From assembly GCA_029865345.1 (NCBI GenBank), contig JAOUHD010000020.1, positions 1-32,410 on the forward strand: a DNA stretch of 32,410 nt, given 5' to 3'. The notes under the pieces are model-generated. The model saw only the letters and a program-made list of their open reading frames with translations, ran no database searches and was not told the origin of the DNA. This DNA is from Nitrospira sp. (GTDB lineage Bacteria > Nitrospirota > Nitrospiria > Nitrospirales > Nitrospiraceae). Below are positions 1 through 7,356 of the stretch, piece after piece (the stretch's first letter is position 1; each line of letters begins with the position of its first letter). Both the position numbers and the translations under genes were made by a program.

Positions 1-49
1 CATAGAGCTGACATCGATCTTCGTACGTGATCCGACGATACGTCCTCAT
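1..49 (-). CDS. IS30-like transposase, N-terminal fragment (runs off left edge)
   Basis: Only about 16 codons lie inside the window. They read MRTYRRITYEDRCQLY from an ATG at 49-47. This resembles the start of IS30-family transposases, where a short basic N-terminus is followed by a Y-x-x-[IL]-[ST]-x-E-x-R-x-Q-[IL]-Y stretch leading into a helix-turn-helix. An AAGAGG ribosome binding site lies 6 bases upstream, on the plus strand at 56-61, and it supports this start over an out-of-frame ATG at 53-51. The rest of the gene, including the DDE catalytic residues, is outside the window. The family call rests on a very short match recalled from memory. Confidence 0.55.
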   Translation of the reverse strand, partial: MRTYRRITYEDRCQLY

Positions 50-53
50 TCAT

Positions 54-77
54 AACCTCTTGGTGTGCCAAGAGGTT
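54..77 (-). promoter_or_regulatory. Perfect hairpin covering the transposase ribosome binding site
   Basis: AACCTCTTGG at 54-63 and CCAAGAGGTT at 68-77 are exact reverse complements, with a 4-base loop. On the minus strand the AAGAGG ribosome binding site of the transposase fragment is inside the stem, and the stem ends 4 bases before its ATG. No T-run follows on either strand, so an intrinsic terminator is unlikely. A structure that hides the ribosome binding site, limiting transposase translation from read-through transcripts, is the simplest reading. That mechanism is known for other insertion sequences and is inferred here. Confidence 0.6.
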
Positions 78-96
78 ACTCCATCACGCCGTCGCT

Positions 97-122
97 GAAA
101 TTATGCACTGGCTACTTGAATC
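97..122. repeat. Candidate terminal inverted repeat of the IS30-like element
   Basis: The segment just upstream of the transposase start reads, on the minus strand, GATTCAAGTAGCCAGTGCAT and then AATTTC. This resembles the tips of some IS30-family elements as I remember them. If so, the element ends near 122 and host DNA resumes to its right. The matching repeat at the other end lies outside the window, so the boundary is unproven. I recognise nothing from 123 to 198. Confidence 0.3.
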
Positions 123-198
123 CGCGCCGCCATGACCACGAGTTGCCCTGGCATTAGGGTGGTGTAAGAAGGGGCTAAGGCATTTATATCAGTGAGGG

Positions 199-2864
199 TT
201 AGAAGCGCTCTGTAATGCGATCGAGATCGTCGGGCCCGCCAATATTATTCTAGAGCATACTACCGGGATCGTTGTTCACCGCCAATTGGTAGTACAGGAG
301 CCCGACGTTTTTCTCGACCATTTTCGTAAGCCGGCATTGCGCCAGGTCTTCGTCCCGTTGATCCAGCGAGAATAATGGTCCATGAGGCAAGTGAAGGGGG
401 AGTGTCCGTGGATGCATACGTGCGCTGGAGACGACCGCGTATCGGCCACCTTCGCGATGCGAAAAGACGTATTGCCAGGAGGACTGCTCCCGATACATGT
501 CCTGTGCTGTCACGCCGATCACAATTGCGTCGGGTTGAGCAGCCAGCTCGGCTAACTGCCGTTTCATCCTCTCGATCACGCGCTCGGCCACGAGTTGTTT
601 GCGAGAGGGATCCCAGAGGCTCTCATCCTCCAACGGCAACGGGGGAAGGGTGGTGACTGGGATGCGCCAGGTGTCGGTGTAATGGGCTGTCAATCGGGAC
701 AGCGTGGTGTGTGGGAAGTCTCCAATTGGCACGAGATACAGTGTGCGAGAGCCGACCTGATTTGTAGCGAGTCCGGTAGGGTGATCGGTGCAGTTGGGTT
801 CCGGATGAGCGGAGAAGTTCGAGAACAATGCGAGCACCGCCACAATGACCGCAAACTCAGGCCATCGGCGTTTCATCCAGTACAACCAACGAGATACAAA
901 TGAGGGACGCTCAGAGGTCTCTGGAGTCGAGTCTGCTGTACTGTTGAGGCCAGGTTTGAACGGCAGGGGCGGGATACGTTTCAGGGCCTTCTTCTTCCAC
1001 TGGCGCTTCATCTGTGACCCGAGAACGAGAATATAGGTGTTGCTTGGAAGAGTGATCTCTTGTGAGAGCTTCTCAAGCAGCGCGTCGTTCTTCGCATCCT
1101 CTCGCCACTCGTACCAGCGGTATCGGGGGATGACGACCAGGACGTAGGCAGGAACGGCCGGCATGACTCGCACCTGCTTCCGCGTCAGGTAGGCTTCTCC
1201 CACTTCCGCAAGGGCGGAGAGTTCGTTCGCAAGGTTGCGGGTCTCCTCACGTGACAGGTCGTGCGGGAGGAACACGTCATCTGGTTCGACATGCTGCCGC
1301 TCTTCTTCCACCTTCAGTAAGAGCTCGCAGCGTTCCATCGCCTGTTCGCGATACTTGGCTGCTTCATTCTCCTGGCCCGTGCGGATCAAGAACTCCTCTG
1401 CCAGTGCGGAGGCGGCGAGAAACGCTTCTGGATCTTTGGCGCCTGCTTGTTCAAGCCGTTCCAATCCGGCACGGTCCCCTTGCGCAAGGAGCAACCGCCC
1501 CAAGGCGAAATTCGCGCTGGCATGGTCGGGTGAACGGTCCAACAGTTGGCGAAACAGCGGAATCGCGGCTGTCGCTCCTTCGAGAAGGTCGGTCTTCGTC
1601 GCGTATTCCCACAGTTCATCTTCAGATAATGGCTCAGCGATCGACTTTTCCCACAGCTCGACCACACGGGCCTGAGCGGCCTGCTTCTCGTCGTAATTCC
1701 GCTTCCACGTCTCCTTGATGTGTTCGGCCCATTCCCGGTTGAGCTGGTCGCACAATTCGTCACACGTCTTCCCCAGGTAGTAGTGGGCTGCGTGGTCCTG
1801 CTCCGTGCCAAGCAATTGAGGAATGGCGGAAGAGGCAGGCTCGGGCGCTGTCTTTGAGGGGAGCTTTGCGAGGGCTGCCAGTCGATCGACCAACGAGGGA
1901 TGCGTATCAGCATAGCCTGTCTTGTCGTGCATCGCTTCGCTGAAGAATCGTGGAATCAGCTCACGATGGGTGGGAACCAGAATCGTGTGTGCCAAGTCAT
2001 GCAATAGGCATCGGGCGGGTTGGCCGTCTCTTTGTTTCGCTGGTTGAGCGACGACCAGAATGATTCTCGTAGCAGGCGTCCAACGACGGAGAGAGACGCG
2101 AGAGCATCCTTCATGCAATGCGGGCCGACCAGATGGGCGGCGTTCCGGTCGGCTTCATACTCTTGCTCGCGGGCCATGACAAACGAATAGGCATTGAAGA
2201 ACGGCGCGTACCACCCCAGAAACTTCGTAAACACGAACGACGCCCAGTGTCGGCGTACGGTCATTTCCTGGAGCAGCTGTGACCAGGTCACGCGGGCGCG
2301 ATAGATCCAGGTAAAGAAGCGGCCGTGTTGGCTCCCAAGATGGCCGAACTCGTGCGCCAGCACCGCGCGAAACTGGGCTGGGGTAAGGGTGAGCAGGAGC
2401 GGAAGTCCCAGCAACAGATAATTGCGTTGCCAGCCGAAGATGCCGAGCCTGGGCACCTGTACCACCGCAGCATTCAATTCATTGACGATCAGAACATGGT
2501 GAAAGGCCGGCGTGCCGAGGGCGTTCCGGATCTTGTCGATCAAGAGAAAGAGGCGCGGTGCATGCTCGCGCTGGAGTTCGATGCCGGTCGGGGGCTCCAA
2601 CCGGACCCAGAGTGCACGAACGATCACGGTGGCAAGGACAATGAGCGCGATGCCCACCTTGAAGAGGAGGGCATGTCCGCTTGAGCCGTCTTTGATGAGG
2701 ACAAAACAACTGACCGTCAGGGCAATGACAGCCCCCAGCACGGCGAACACGTAGGCGTAGCCAGAAAAAGCAAGTAGGGCAACCTTCAGCTTGTATTGAG
2801 CCGGATGGGCCTTCGCGTACCCTTCCAGCTCGCGAACGAGTTGTTCGAAGCGCTTCTCGGTCAT
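199..2864 (-). pseudogene. Broken M48 metallopeptidase / TPR / archaemetzincin-like fusion gene
   Basis: The ATG at 2864 opens a membrane-anchored M48 peptidase. It has an N-terminal hydrophobic segment (about residues 30-55), a second hydrophobic stretch (about 68-85), the zinc motif HEFGH (DNA 2340-2354) and the downstream EYEAD motif supplying the third ligand. This frame stops at 1956. The natural continuation (LVPTHRELIPRFF, then a conserved-looking TGYADTHPSLVDRLAAL) is in the -1 frame, open from 2118 to 250. One base therefore appears lost near 1990-2030. The second part carries TPR-like helices, a single membrane segment (WPEFAVIVAVLALF) and a C-terminal domain resembling archaemetzincins (LYLVPIGDFP, VIGVTAQDMY, YAVVSSARM). 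That domain lacks the HExxH zinc site. An in-frame TAG at 250-252 cuts it short; reading on gives NNIGGPDDLDRITERF to a TAA at 199-201. The frameshift alone could be a sequencing error, but with the amber codon decay is likely. No clear ribosome binding site precedes 2864. Confidence 0.75.
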
Positions 2865-3053
2865 CGGATGGAGTGAATGGCGGTGTTTCAGTCAGTTTAG
2901 GAGAGAAGGGCAGGTTCTCAAAGGAGATTGTATTTTAGCGACTAACAGGAAGGTTGTTCAGATTTGAGGATCAATGAGGAGGGAGCGAGGACGTTCTTGA
3001 TGACCGTGGCGAGGCCATGGAGCGGAAGAGGGTCGCGGTCGGATCTAGTGTGC

Positions 3054-3082
3054 TTTACCTCATCGGAATCAGGTGATATGAT
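3054..3082 (+). promoter_or_regulatory. Sigma70-type promoter of the AbrB/Doc operon
   Basis: TTTACC at 3054-3059 and TATGAT at 3077-3082 match the -35 (4 of 6) and -10 (5 of 6) consensus with an ideal 17-base spacer. Transcription would start near 3089, about 30 bases before the antitoxin ATG. The rest of the 2865-3118 gap shows nothing I recognise. Confidence 0.55.
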
Positions 3083-3118
3083 GGATCTACATTGTAGTAC
3101 CATTGAGAGGAAGAGGAT

Positions 3119-3346
3119 ATGATCAAAAAACTGACCAAGCACGGCAATAGTCTTGCCCTCGTGATTGATCGGGGAGTACTCGATCTGTTGGAGATTGATG
3201 CGGAGACGCCGCTAAACATCAAGACGGACGGGAAGTGCCTCATCGTGACGCCCGCACAAGATGCCGCTCGCCAAAAGAAATTCCGCGCGGCCCTGGCCAA
3301 GGTGAATAGGCAATACGGTCCGGCGTTGAAAAAACTTGCGGAATAG
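3119..3346 (+). CDS. AbrB/MazE/SpoVT-type antitoxin
   Basis: This 75-residue protein begins with the swapped-hairpin AbrB fold signature: KLTKHGNSLALVIDRGVLDLL, then a beta-rich LNIKTDGKCLIVTPA. In this family that half binds DNA. The basic, helical C-terminal half (about residues 48-75, QKKFRAALAKVNRQYGPALKKL) probably folds on the toxin. A GAGGAAGAGG ribosome binding site lies just upstream of the ATG. The doc toxin gene follows after 3 bases, so the two are surely co-transcribed. Antitoxins of this class usually repress their own promoter, here the one at 3054-3082. The classic Doc partner is Phd; AbrB-type partners also occur with Doc proteins. Confidence 0.85.
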   Translation: MIKKLTKHGNSLALVIDRGVLDLLEIDAETPLNIKTDGKCLIVTPAQDAARQKKFRAALAKVNRQYGPALKKLAE

Positions 3347-3349
3347 AGA

Positions 3350-3736
3350 ATGGAACCACTATTTCTCACATTGGAGGAAGTCCTAGAGATCCACCGTGAT
3401 GAAATTGAACGGCATGGTGGGACGCTGGGGGTCCGTGACAATGGGCTGCTCGAATCTGCGGTCGCTACTCCTCAGTCCGGATTTGGTGGGCACTATCTGC
3501 ACGGTGATCTGTATGAAATGGCCGCAGCCTATCTCTTTCACCTTGTGCAAAATCATCCGTTCTTAGATGGAAATAAGCGGGTGGGGGCAGCCACGGCTCT
3601 TGTGTTTCTGACTATGAATGGCGTTGAAACAAAGATGACAAATCAGGTGCTGGTCGATATGGTGCTTGCAGTGGCCAAAGGGAAGATGGACAAACCGGCC
3701 ATCGCAGACTTCTTCCGCAAGCATTCCCGCTCGTAA
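3350..3736 (+). CDS. doc: Doc (death-on-curing) toxin, Fic fold
   Basis: This 128-residue protein has the usual length of Doc. It begins FLTLEEVLEIHRDEIERHGG and has the Doc-type LGVRDNGLLESAVATPQ stretch. The Fic-family active site is HPFLDGNKR (about residues 66-74) and matches the HxFx[DN]GNKR pattern of Doc. Phage P1 Doc phosphorylates elongation factor Tu and stops translation; the intact motif suggests this copy is active. It lies 3 bases behind its antitoxin gene and needs it to be tolerated. The downstream gap 3737-3929 separates it from a convergent toxin-antitoxin pair and holds no clear terminator. Confidence 0.92.
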   Translation: MEPLFLTLEEVLEIHRDEIERHGGTLGVRDNGLLESAVATPQSGFGGHYLHGDLYEMAAAYLFHLVQNHPFLDGNKRVGAATALVFLTMNGVETKMTNQVLVDMVLAVAKGKMDKPAIADFFRKHSRS

Positions 3737-3829
3737 TTCAGACCCTCGGTTCTGCCGTCTGCCACTAGCCACATCCTATTTGCTCTTTAGGCAAGGACGC
3801 CGGCCATTCGGACCTGGAGGAGCATTGAT

Positions 3830-3901
3830 GTGAAAATGGCAACGAAGGTTACTGCTTCGTATTCATCGCAAGATGCCAGCGTCGTAGGTGCTTCAGATTA
3901 G
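3830..3901 (+). other. Possible 23-codon reading frame with a strong ribosome binding site
   Basis: In the gap between the two toxin genes a GTG at 3830 (or ATG at 3836) sits 7 bases after GGAGGAG (3816-3822). It opens a short frame ending at TAG 3899-3901. The start MATKVTASYSSQDA looks protein-like and could be the remnant of a longer lost gene. I cannot assign it and it may be chance. Confidence 0.2.
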
Positions 3902-3929
3902 GCAATGGGGATAGACTTGGCCAATTGCC

Positions 3930-4226
3930 TTACAGCAGGTAGCGGTCGATGTTGAGGGCTCCATGAAACACCCCAAGGATATCGATCGCGCCGGAAGTTT
4001 TGATCACGTAGGCGATTCGGTAGTGACCGTGCAGCAGGATGCGGATGTGCCGGTCTGGTCGTTGCCAGTACCGGTACCCTGATTCGGGGAACTCTCTGAG
4101 GATTTCGACTTTCCGGTAGAGCGTTTCAACGGTACGGGTTGCGGCGGCGGGATTGTCCTGCGTGATATAGTCGTGGATGTCACGCAGCCATCGCTCGGCT
4201 TCTGGCGTCCAGGTCAGTTCCGCCAT
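3930..4226 (-). CDS. ParE/RelE-superfamily toxin
   Basis: This 98-residue protein has the ParE-like layout. An N-terminal helical hairpin with WTPEAERWLRDIHDYI is followed by NPAAATRTVETLYRKVEIL, and then by the beta-sheet part with FPESGYRYWQRPDRHIRILLHGHYRIAYVI and DILGVFHGALNIDRYL. The R-x-L-x-x-[GH]-[HR]-Y-R-I-x-Y block is typical of ParE/RelE toxins. ParE members poison DNA gyrase and RelE members cleave mRNA; the sequence alone does not decide, although overall it looks nearer ParE. Its ATG lies inside the end of the antitoxin gene (13-base overlap), so translation is probably coupled. Confidence 0.85.
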   Translation of the reverse strand: MAELTWTPEAERWLRDIHDYITQDNPAAATRTVETLYRKVEILREFPESGYRYWQRPDRHIRILLHGHYRIAYVIKTSGAIDILGVFHGALNIDRYLL

Positions 4227-4399
4227 GTTTTGATGCGGCGACCCATCTCTTCGTGGCTGATTGTTCTGCCTGCATCAGAATCGGTCAGCCCTCGCTCAAT
4301 CATTCGAGCCAGGGCCAGCTCGCGCAGAATTTCGTCGTAGGAACTGTCGTCTGGCTGATCCTGAAGAATCCTGGTGATCTGCTCTTTGGCGGATGGCAT
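4214..4399 (-). CDS. Small antitoxin of the ParE-like pair
   Basis: This 61-residue protein (MPSAKEQITRILQDQPDDSSYDEILRELALARMIERGL and on) is the upstream partner of the ParE-like toxin. The D-x-S-[YF]-x-E-[IL]-L-x-E-L-x-x-x-x-x-[IV]-E-x-G-L pattern occurs in short antitoxins next to ParE toxins. The C-terminal part (TISHEEMGRRIKTW) is likely the toxin-binding tail. A GAGAGG ribosome binding site precedes the ATG. I see no classic ribbon-helix-helix or helix-turn-helix, so DNA binding is not obvious. Confidence 0.8.
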   Translation of the reverse strand: MPSAKEQITRILQDQPDDSSYDEILRELALARMIERGLTDSDAGRTISHEEMGRRIKTWRN

Positions 4400-4440
4400 A
4401 GTTACCTCTCGGCGGTGGAAACGCGCACCGAACCCTCATC

Positions 4441-4469
4441 AGAATAACGGCAAGGGGTCTGATTTACAA
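4441..4469 (-). promoter_or_regulatory. Candidate promoter of the ParE-like antitoxin-toxin operon
   Basis: On the minus strand TTGTAA (plus 4464-4469) and TATTCT (plus 4441-4446) stand 17 bases apart, each matching 4 of 6 consensus bases. The start of transcription would be about 35 bases before the antitoxin ATG. It lies in the short divergent gap shared with cstA. Confidence 0.4.
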
Positions 4470-4489
4470 GCAGCAGGCGGGTTGTTACT

Positions 4490-6508
4490 ATGCCCCACGT
4501 GAAATACTTTCTTTCTCTCCTCTGGGTGTTGCTTTCCGTTCTCGGTGCGCTCGCGTTGGCCCATGTGGTCGGTGTCGTCAATCCCAATGAGAAAGTAAAC
4601 GGCCTCTGGATGGTCGTGGCCGCAGCCTGTATCTATGTGTTGGCCTATCGGTTTTATGGCAGGTGGTTGGCTAGGCAGGTGGTCGGACTGAACAATCAGC
4701 ATGTGACACCGGCGGTGCGGCTGAACGATGGGGTCAATTTTCATCCCACCAACAAGGTCGTTCTCTTTGGCCATCACTTCGCGGCGATTGCTGGGGCGGG
4801 GCCCTTGCTTGGTCCGGTCTTGGCGGCGCAATTCGGATTTGTGCCGGGGTTTCTCTGGCTGGTGATCGGGGCGGTGCTGGCTGGGGCGGTGCAGGATTTC
4901 ATCATCCTTGTCGCCTCAATGCGGCGCAATGGGCGCTCACTTCCTGAGATCGCCCACGATGAACTCGGCTCTGTCACCGGCACGGCGACGGCGGTCGCGG
5001 TGCTCTTTATTGTCGTGGTGGCTCTGGCTGGTCTTGGATTCGCCGTGGTGAATGCGCTCTACCACAATGCCTGGGGTACGTTCACGATCGCGATGACGAT
5101 TCCGATTGGTCTTCTCATGGGCTTCTATCTTCAAAAGTTTCGTCCCGGTGCGGTTGCGGAAGTGTCAATACTTGGCGTGGTTCTACTGATCGCCGCCGTG
5201 CTGTACGGCCGTGTCGTCGCGCAGTCGTCCTACGCGTGGCTCTTCGAGTTTGACAAGCCAGCGCTGATCTGGCTGCTAGCTGGCTATGGCTTTCTTGCGT
5301 CAGTACTGCCCGGTTGGATGTTGCTGGTGCCGCGTGGCTATCTCTCCACCTTCATGAAGCTCGGCGTGGTCTTCCTGCTCGGCTTTGGTGTGATCCTCAT
5401 GGCACCGACGATCGAGATGCCGCGTGTGACACAGTTTGCGAATGGCGGCGGGCCGATTATTCCAGGCACGCTCTTCCCTTTTCTCTTTATCACGATCGCC
5501 TGCGGGGCAATCTCAGGATTCCACTCACTGGTCTCATCCGGGACGACGGCTAAGATGATCGAGCAGGAATCGCAGGCGGTAGTGGGGTATGCGGCGATGC
5601 TGCTGGAAAGTTTCGTTGGTGTCATGGCGTTGATCGCGGCCTCGGTGCTGATTCCTGGCGACTACCTGGCGATCAATACGACATTGAGTGGGGATGCATT
5701 GGCGGCGATGGGTTTTCCCCCGTCGCGAATCGCTGAATTGTCACAGATGGTTGAAGTTGATGTGGCTGGGCGTCCTGGCGGGGCTGTGTCGTTGGCCGTC
5801 GGCATGGCGTCGATCTTTTCAGCCTTGCCCGGCATGGCGGGTCTGATGGCCTACTGGTATCAATTCGCGCTCGTATTTGAAGCGCTCTTCATCTTGACGA
5901 CGATTGATACGGGTACGCGTGTGGCGCGATACCTGATCCAAGAAATGGCAGGACGGGTCTATGCGCCCTTTCGCCGAATGAACTGGATGCCGGGTGTGAT
6001 GTTGAGCAGCGGTGTGGTCGTGGGTGTCTGGGCCTATCTGATTGGAACAGGAAGCATTTCGACGATTTGGCCGATGTTCGGTGCTGCGAATCAGTTGTTG
6101 GGCACGCTGGCTCTTTGCATCGGGACGACCGTCTTGATCAAGATGTGGAAGTCGCCCTATCTCTGGGTGACGGCGCTGCCGATGCTCTTCGTGGGCATTG
6201 TCACCCTGACCGGATCGTATGAAATGTTTTGGCTGTTCTTGAAGAAAGCCGGAACATTGACGGCAGGGCAAGCCTTTGCGCTCTATCTGGATGCCGTGTT
6301 GGTGGCACTGGTCGCGGTGCTGGGTTTGATTGTCTTGAGCGACAGTTTGAGACAGTGGTATGGCTACGTGGTCTTGAAGAAGCCGTTTACGTCGAGTGAA
6401 GTTGTCGTGATGGCGGGCGGAGGATCGGCAGGACGGATGCAGACGGCGATCCATTGTGTTGATGACGAGAAGAGTTTTAAGCTGCCGCATGGAACGGGGT
6501 GTTGTTGA
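4490..6508 (+). CDS. cstA: CstA-family carbon starvation / peptide transporter
   Basis: This 672-residue, very hydrophobic inner-membrane protein (E. coli CstA has 701) carries long family-conserved stretches. These include the N-terminal VNGLWMVVAAACIYVLAYRF, TPAVRLNDGVNF followed by LFGHHFAAIAGAGPLLGPV (about residues 73-110), GAVQDFIIL, GFHSLVSSGTTAK (about 343) and TIDTGTRVARY (about 469). CstA proteins take up peptides or pyruvate and are induced when carbon is short. About 16 membrane segments are visible. The start has an AGGCGGG-like ribosome binding site 8 bases upstream; a GTG three codons on is an alternative. The small YbdD/YjiX protein that often follows CstA is absent here. Next comes a 203-base gap with nothing clear. 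Confidence 0.93.
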   Translation: MPHVKYFLSLLWVLLSVLGALALAHVVGVVNPNEKVNGLWMVVAAACIYVLAYRFYGRWLARQVVGLNNQHVTPAVRLNDGVNFHPTNKVVLFGHHFAAIAGAGPLLGPVLAAQFGFVPGFLWLVIGAVLAGAVQDFIILVASMRRNGRSLPEIAHDELGSVTGTATAVAVLFIVVVALAGLGFAVVNALYHNAWGTFTIAMTIPIGLLMGFYLQKFRPGAVAEVSILGVVLLIAAVLYGRVVAQSSYAWLFEFDKPALIWLLAGYGFLASVLPGWMLLVPRGYLSTFMKLGVVFLLGFGVILMAPTIEMPRVTQFANGGGPIIPGTLFPFLFITIACGAISGFHSLVSSGTTAKMIEQESQAVVGYAAMLLESFVGVMALIAASVLIPGDYLAINTTLSGDALAAMGFPPSRIAELSQMVEVDVAGRPGGAVSLAVGMASIFSALPGMAGLMAYWYQFALVFEALFILTTIDTGTRVARYLIQEMAGRVYAPFRRMNWMPGVMLSSGVVVGVWAYLIGTGSISTIWPMFGAANQLLGTLALCIGTTVLIKMWKSPYLWVTALPMLFVGIVTLTGSYEMFWLFLKKAGTLTAGQAFALYLDAVLVALVAVLGLIVLSDSLRQWYGYVVLKKPFTSSEVVVMAGGGSAGRMQTAIHCVDDEKSFKLPHGTGCC

Positions 6509-6711
6509 GGGCGGTATGGTTAATCTTTCTTGCTCGCCCCCGACGTGTGAAGGAGAAAGGAGCAGCCTGGTCGTCCTCCTGCTCGCCGAACGCGCACATC
6601 TGCTTATAAGATGAGGCACTGGATGTGAACGATGTGCTCGTTCTATGCGCGCATTCGAGGATCAACCAGGCCGCTCCTTGGAAAAAGTATAGAGTAAAGA
6701 AGGAGGGAATC

Positions 6712-7209
6712 GTGGCTGATCAGTTTTCATTCGATGTGGTGTCGGAAGTGAATATGCAGGAGCTGAAGAACGCGCTGGATCAGGCGACGAAGGAAGTCAA
6801 ACAGCGATTTGATTTCAAGGACTCGAAGACGGAGATCACGCTGAAGGAGAAAGAAAAAGAGTTGGTTGTCATCTCCGACGACGAATACAAGCTGAACGCC
6901 GTACAGGAGATCATTAAAGCGAAATGCGTGAAGCGTGGGGTGTCGCTGAAGGCGTTCGACTTTGGCGCGGTGGAGCCGGCGTTGAGCGGAACGGTGCGAC
7001 AGACGGTGAAGATTCAGAGCGGCCTCGCCTCGGAGAAAGCCAAAGAGATCACGAAGGCGGTCAAGGATGCCAAGTTGAAAGTCCAAGCGCAAATTCAGGG
7101 CGAGCAGGTGCGGGTGTTGGGGAAAAGTAAGGATGAATTGCAGTCCGCGATCGCATTCTTGAAGGGCAAGGATTTCGGGATCGATTTGCAGTTTACGAAC
7201 TATCGATAG
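6712..7209 (+). CDS. yajQ: YajQ-family nucleotide-binding protein
   Basis: The protein has 165 residues from the GTG at 6712, which follows AAGGAGGG; the family length is about 163. Longer in-frame starts back to 6625 would add an unrelated leader. It shows the family's opening DQFSFDVVSEVNMQELKNAL, then the ferredoxin-like repeats with KQRFDFKDSKTEI, KCVKRGVSLKAFDFG and the closing FLKGKDFGIDLQFTNYR. YajQ proteins bind nucleotides; a Xanthomonas member binds cyclic di-GMP and acts as a regulator. It has no operon partner on either side. A 124-bp inverted-repeat element begins two bases after its stop. Confidence 0.95.
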   Translation: MADQFSFDVVSEVNMQELKNALDQATKEVKQRFDFKDSKTEITLKEKEKELVVISDDEYKLNAVQEIIKAKCVKRGVSLKAFDFGAVEPALSGTVRQTVKIQSGLASEKAKEITKAVKDAKLKVQAQIQGEQVRVLGKSKDELQSAIAFLKGKDFGIDLQFTNYR

Positions 7210-7211
7210 AC

Positions 7212-7335
7212 AGGATGCTGAAACGGGCTCTCAACTGCGTTCTCGGTTGATCGCCCACCTCAACGTGCAAAACAGAGCACGCTTCGGCGTCCGACTCTCC
7301 CTGCGGCCTTGTTGGATAGCCCGTTTGAGCATCCT
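7212..7335. repeat. 124-bp palindromic intergenic repeat element
   Basis: AGGATGCTGAAACGGGCT at 7212-7229 pairs with AGCCCGTTTGAGCATCCT at 7318-7335, an 18-bp inverted repeat with one mismatch. The interior contains GCGTTCTCG and GCGGCCTTG segments and a further GC-rich structure. From memory, dispersed elements beginning and ending with the same AGGATGCTG/CAGCATCCT tips are common in Nitrospira intergenic regions. I see only one copy here, so dispersal cannot be shown. It may act as a terminator or RNA-stability structure after yajQ. Confidence 0.65.
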
Positions 7336-7356
7336 GAAGAAATTTCAAGATCCCAC

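Noticed and set aside
1990-2060. Programmed -1 frameshift site in the M48 fusion gene
   Set aside because: No X-XXY-YYZ heptamer fits the reading frame and no strong downstream structure was seen; a lost base or sequencing error is simpler.
3900-3930. AGGCAAT / ATTGCCT 7-bp stem after the ParE-like toxin
   Set aside because: The 17-base loop is large and no T-run follows on the minus strand, so a terminator is not supported.
4463-4491. Plus-strand promoter TTTACA / TACTAT with 17-base spacer before cstA
   Set aside because: The -10 overlaps the cstA ATG, so transcription would start inside the gene. It could work only if translation began further downstream. The -35 also overlaps the minus-strand candidate.
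5819-6619. 266-codon minus-strand frame opposite cstA
   Set aside because: Composition rich in Arg, His and Gln is typical of an antisense shadow; the plus strand encodes clear CstA.
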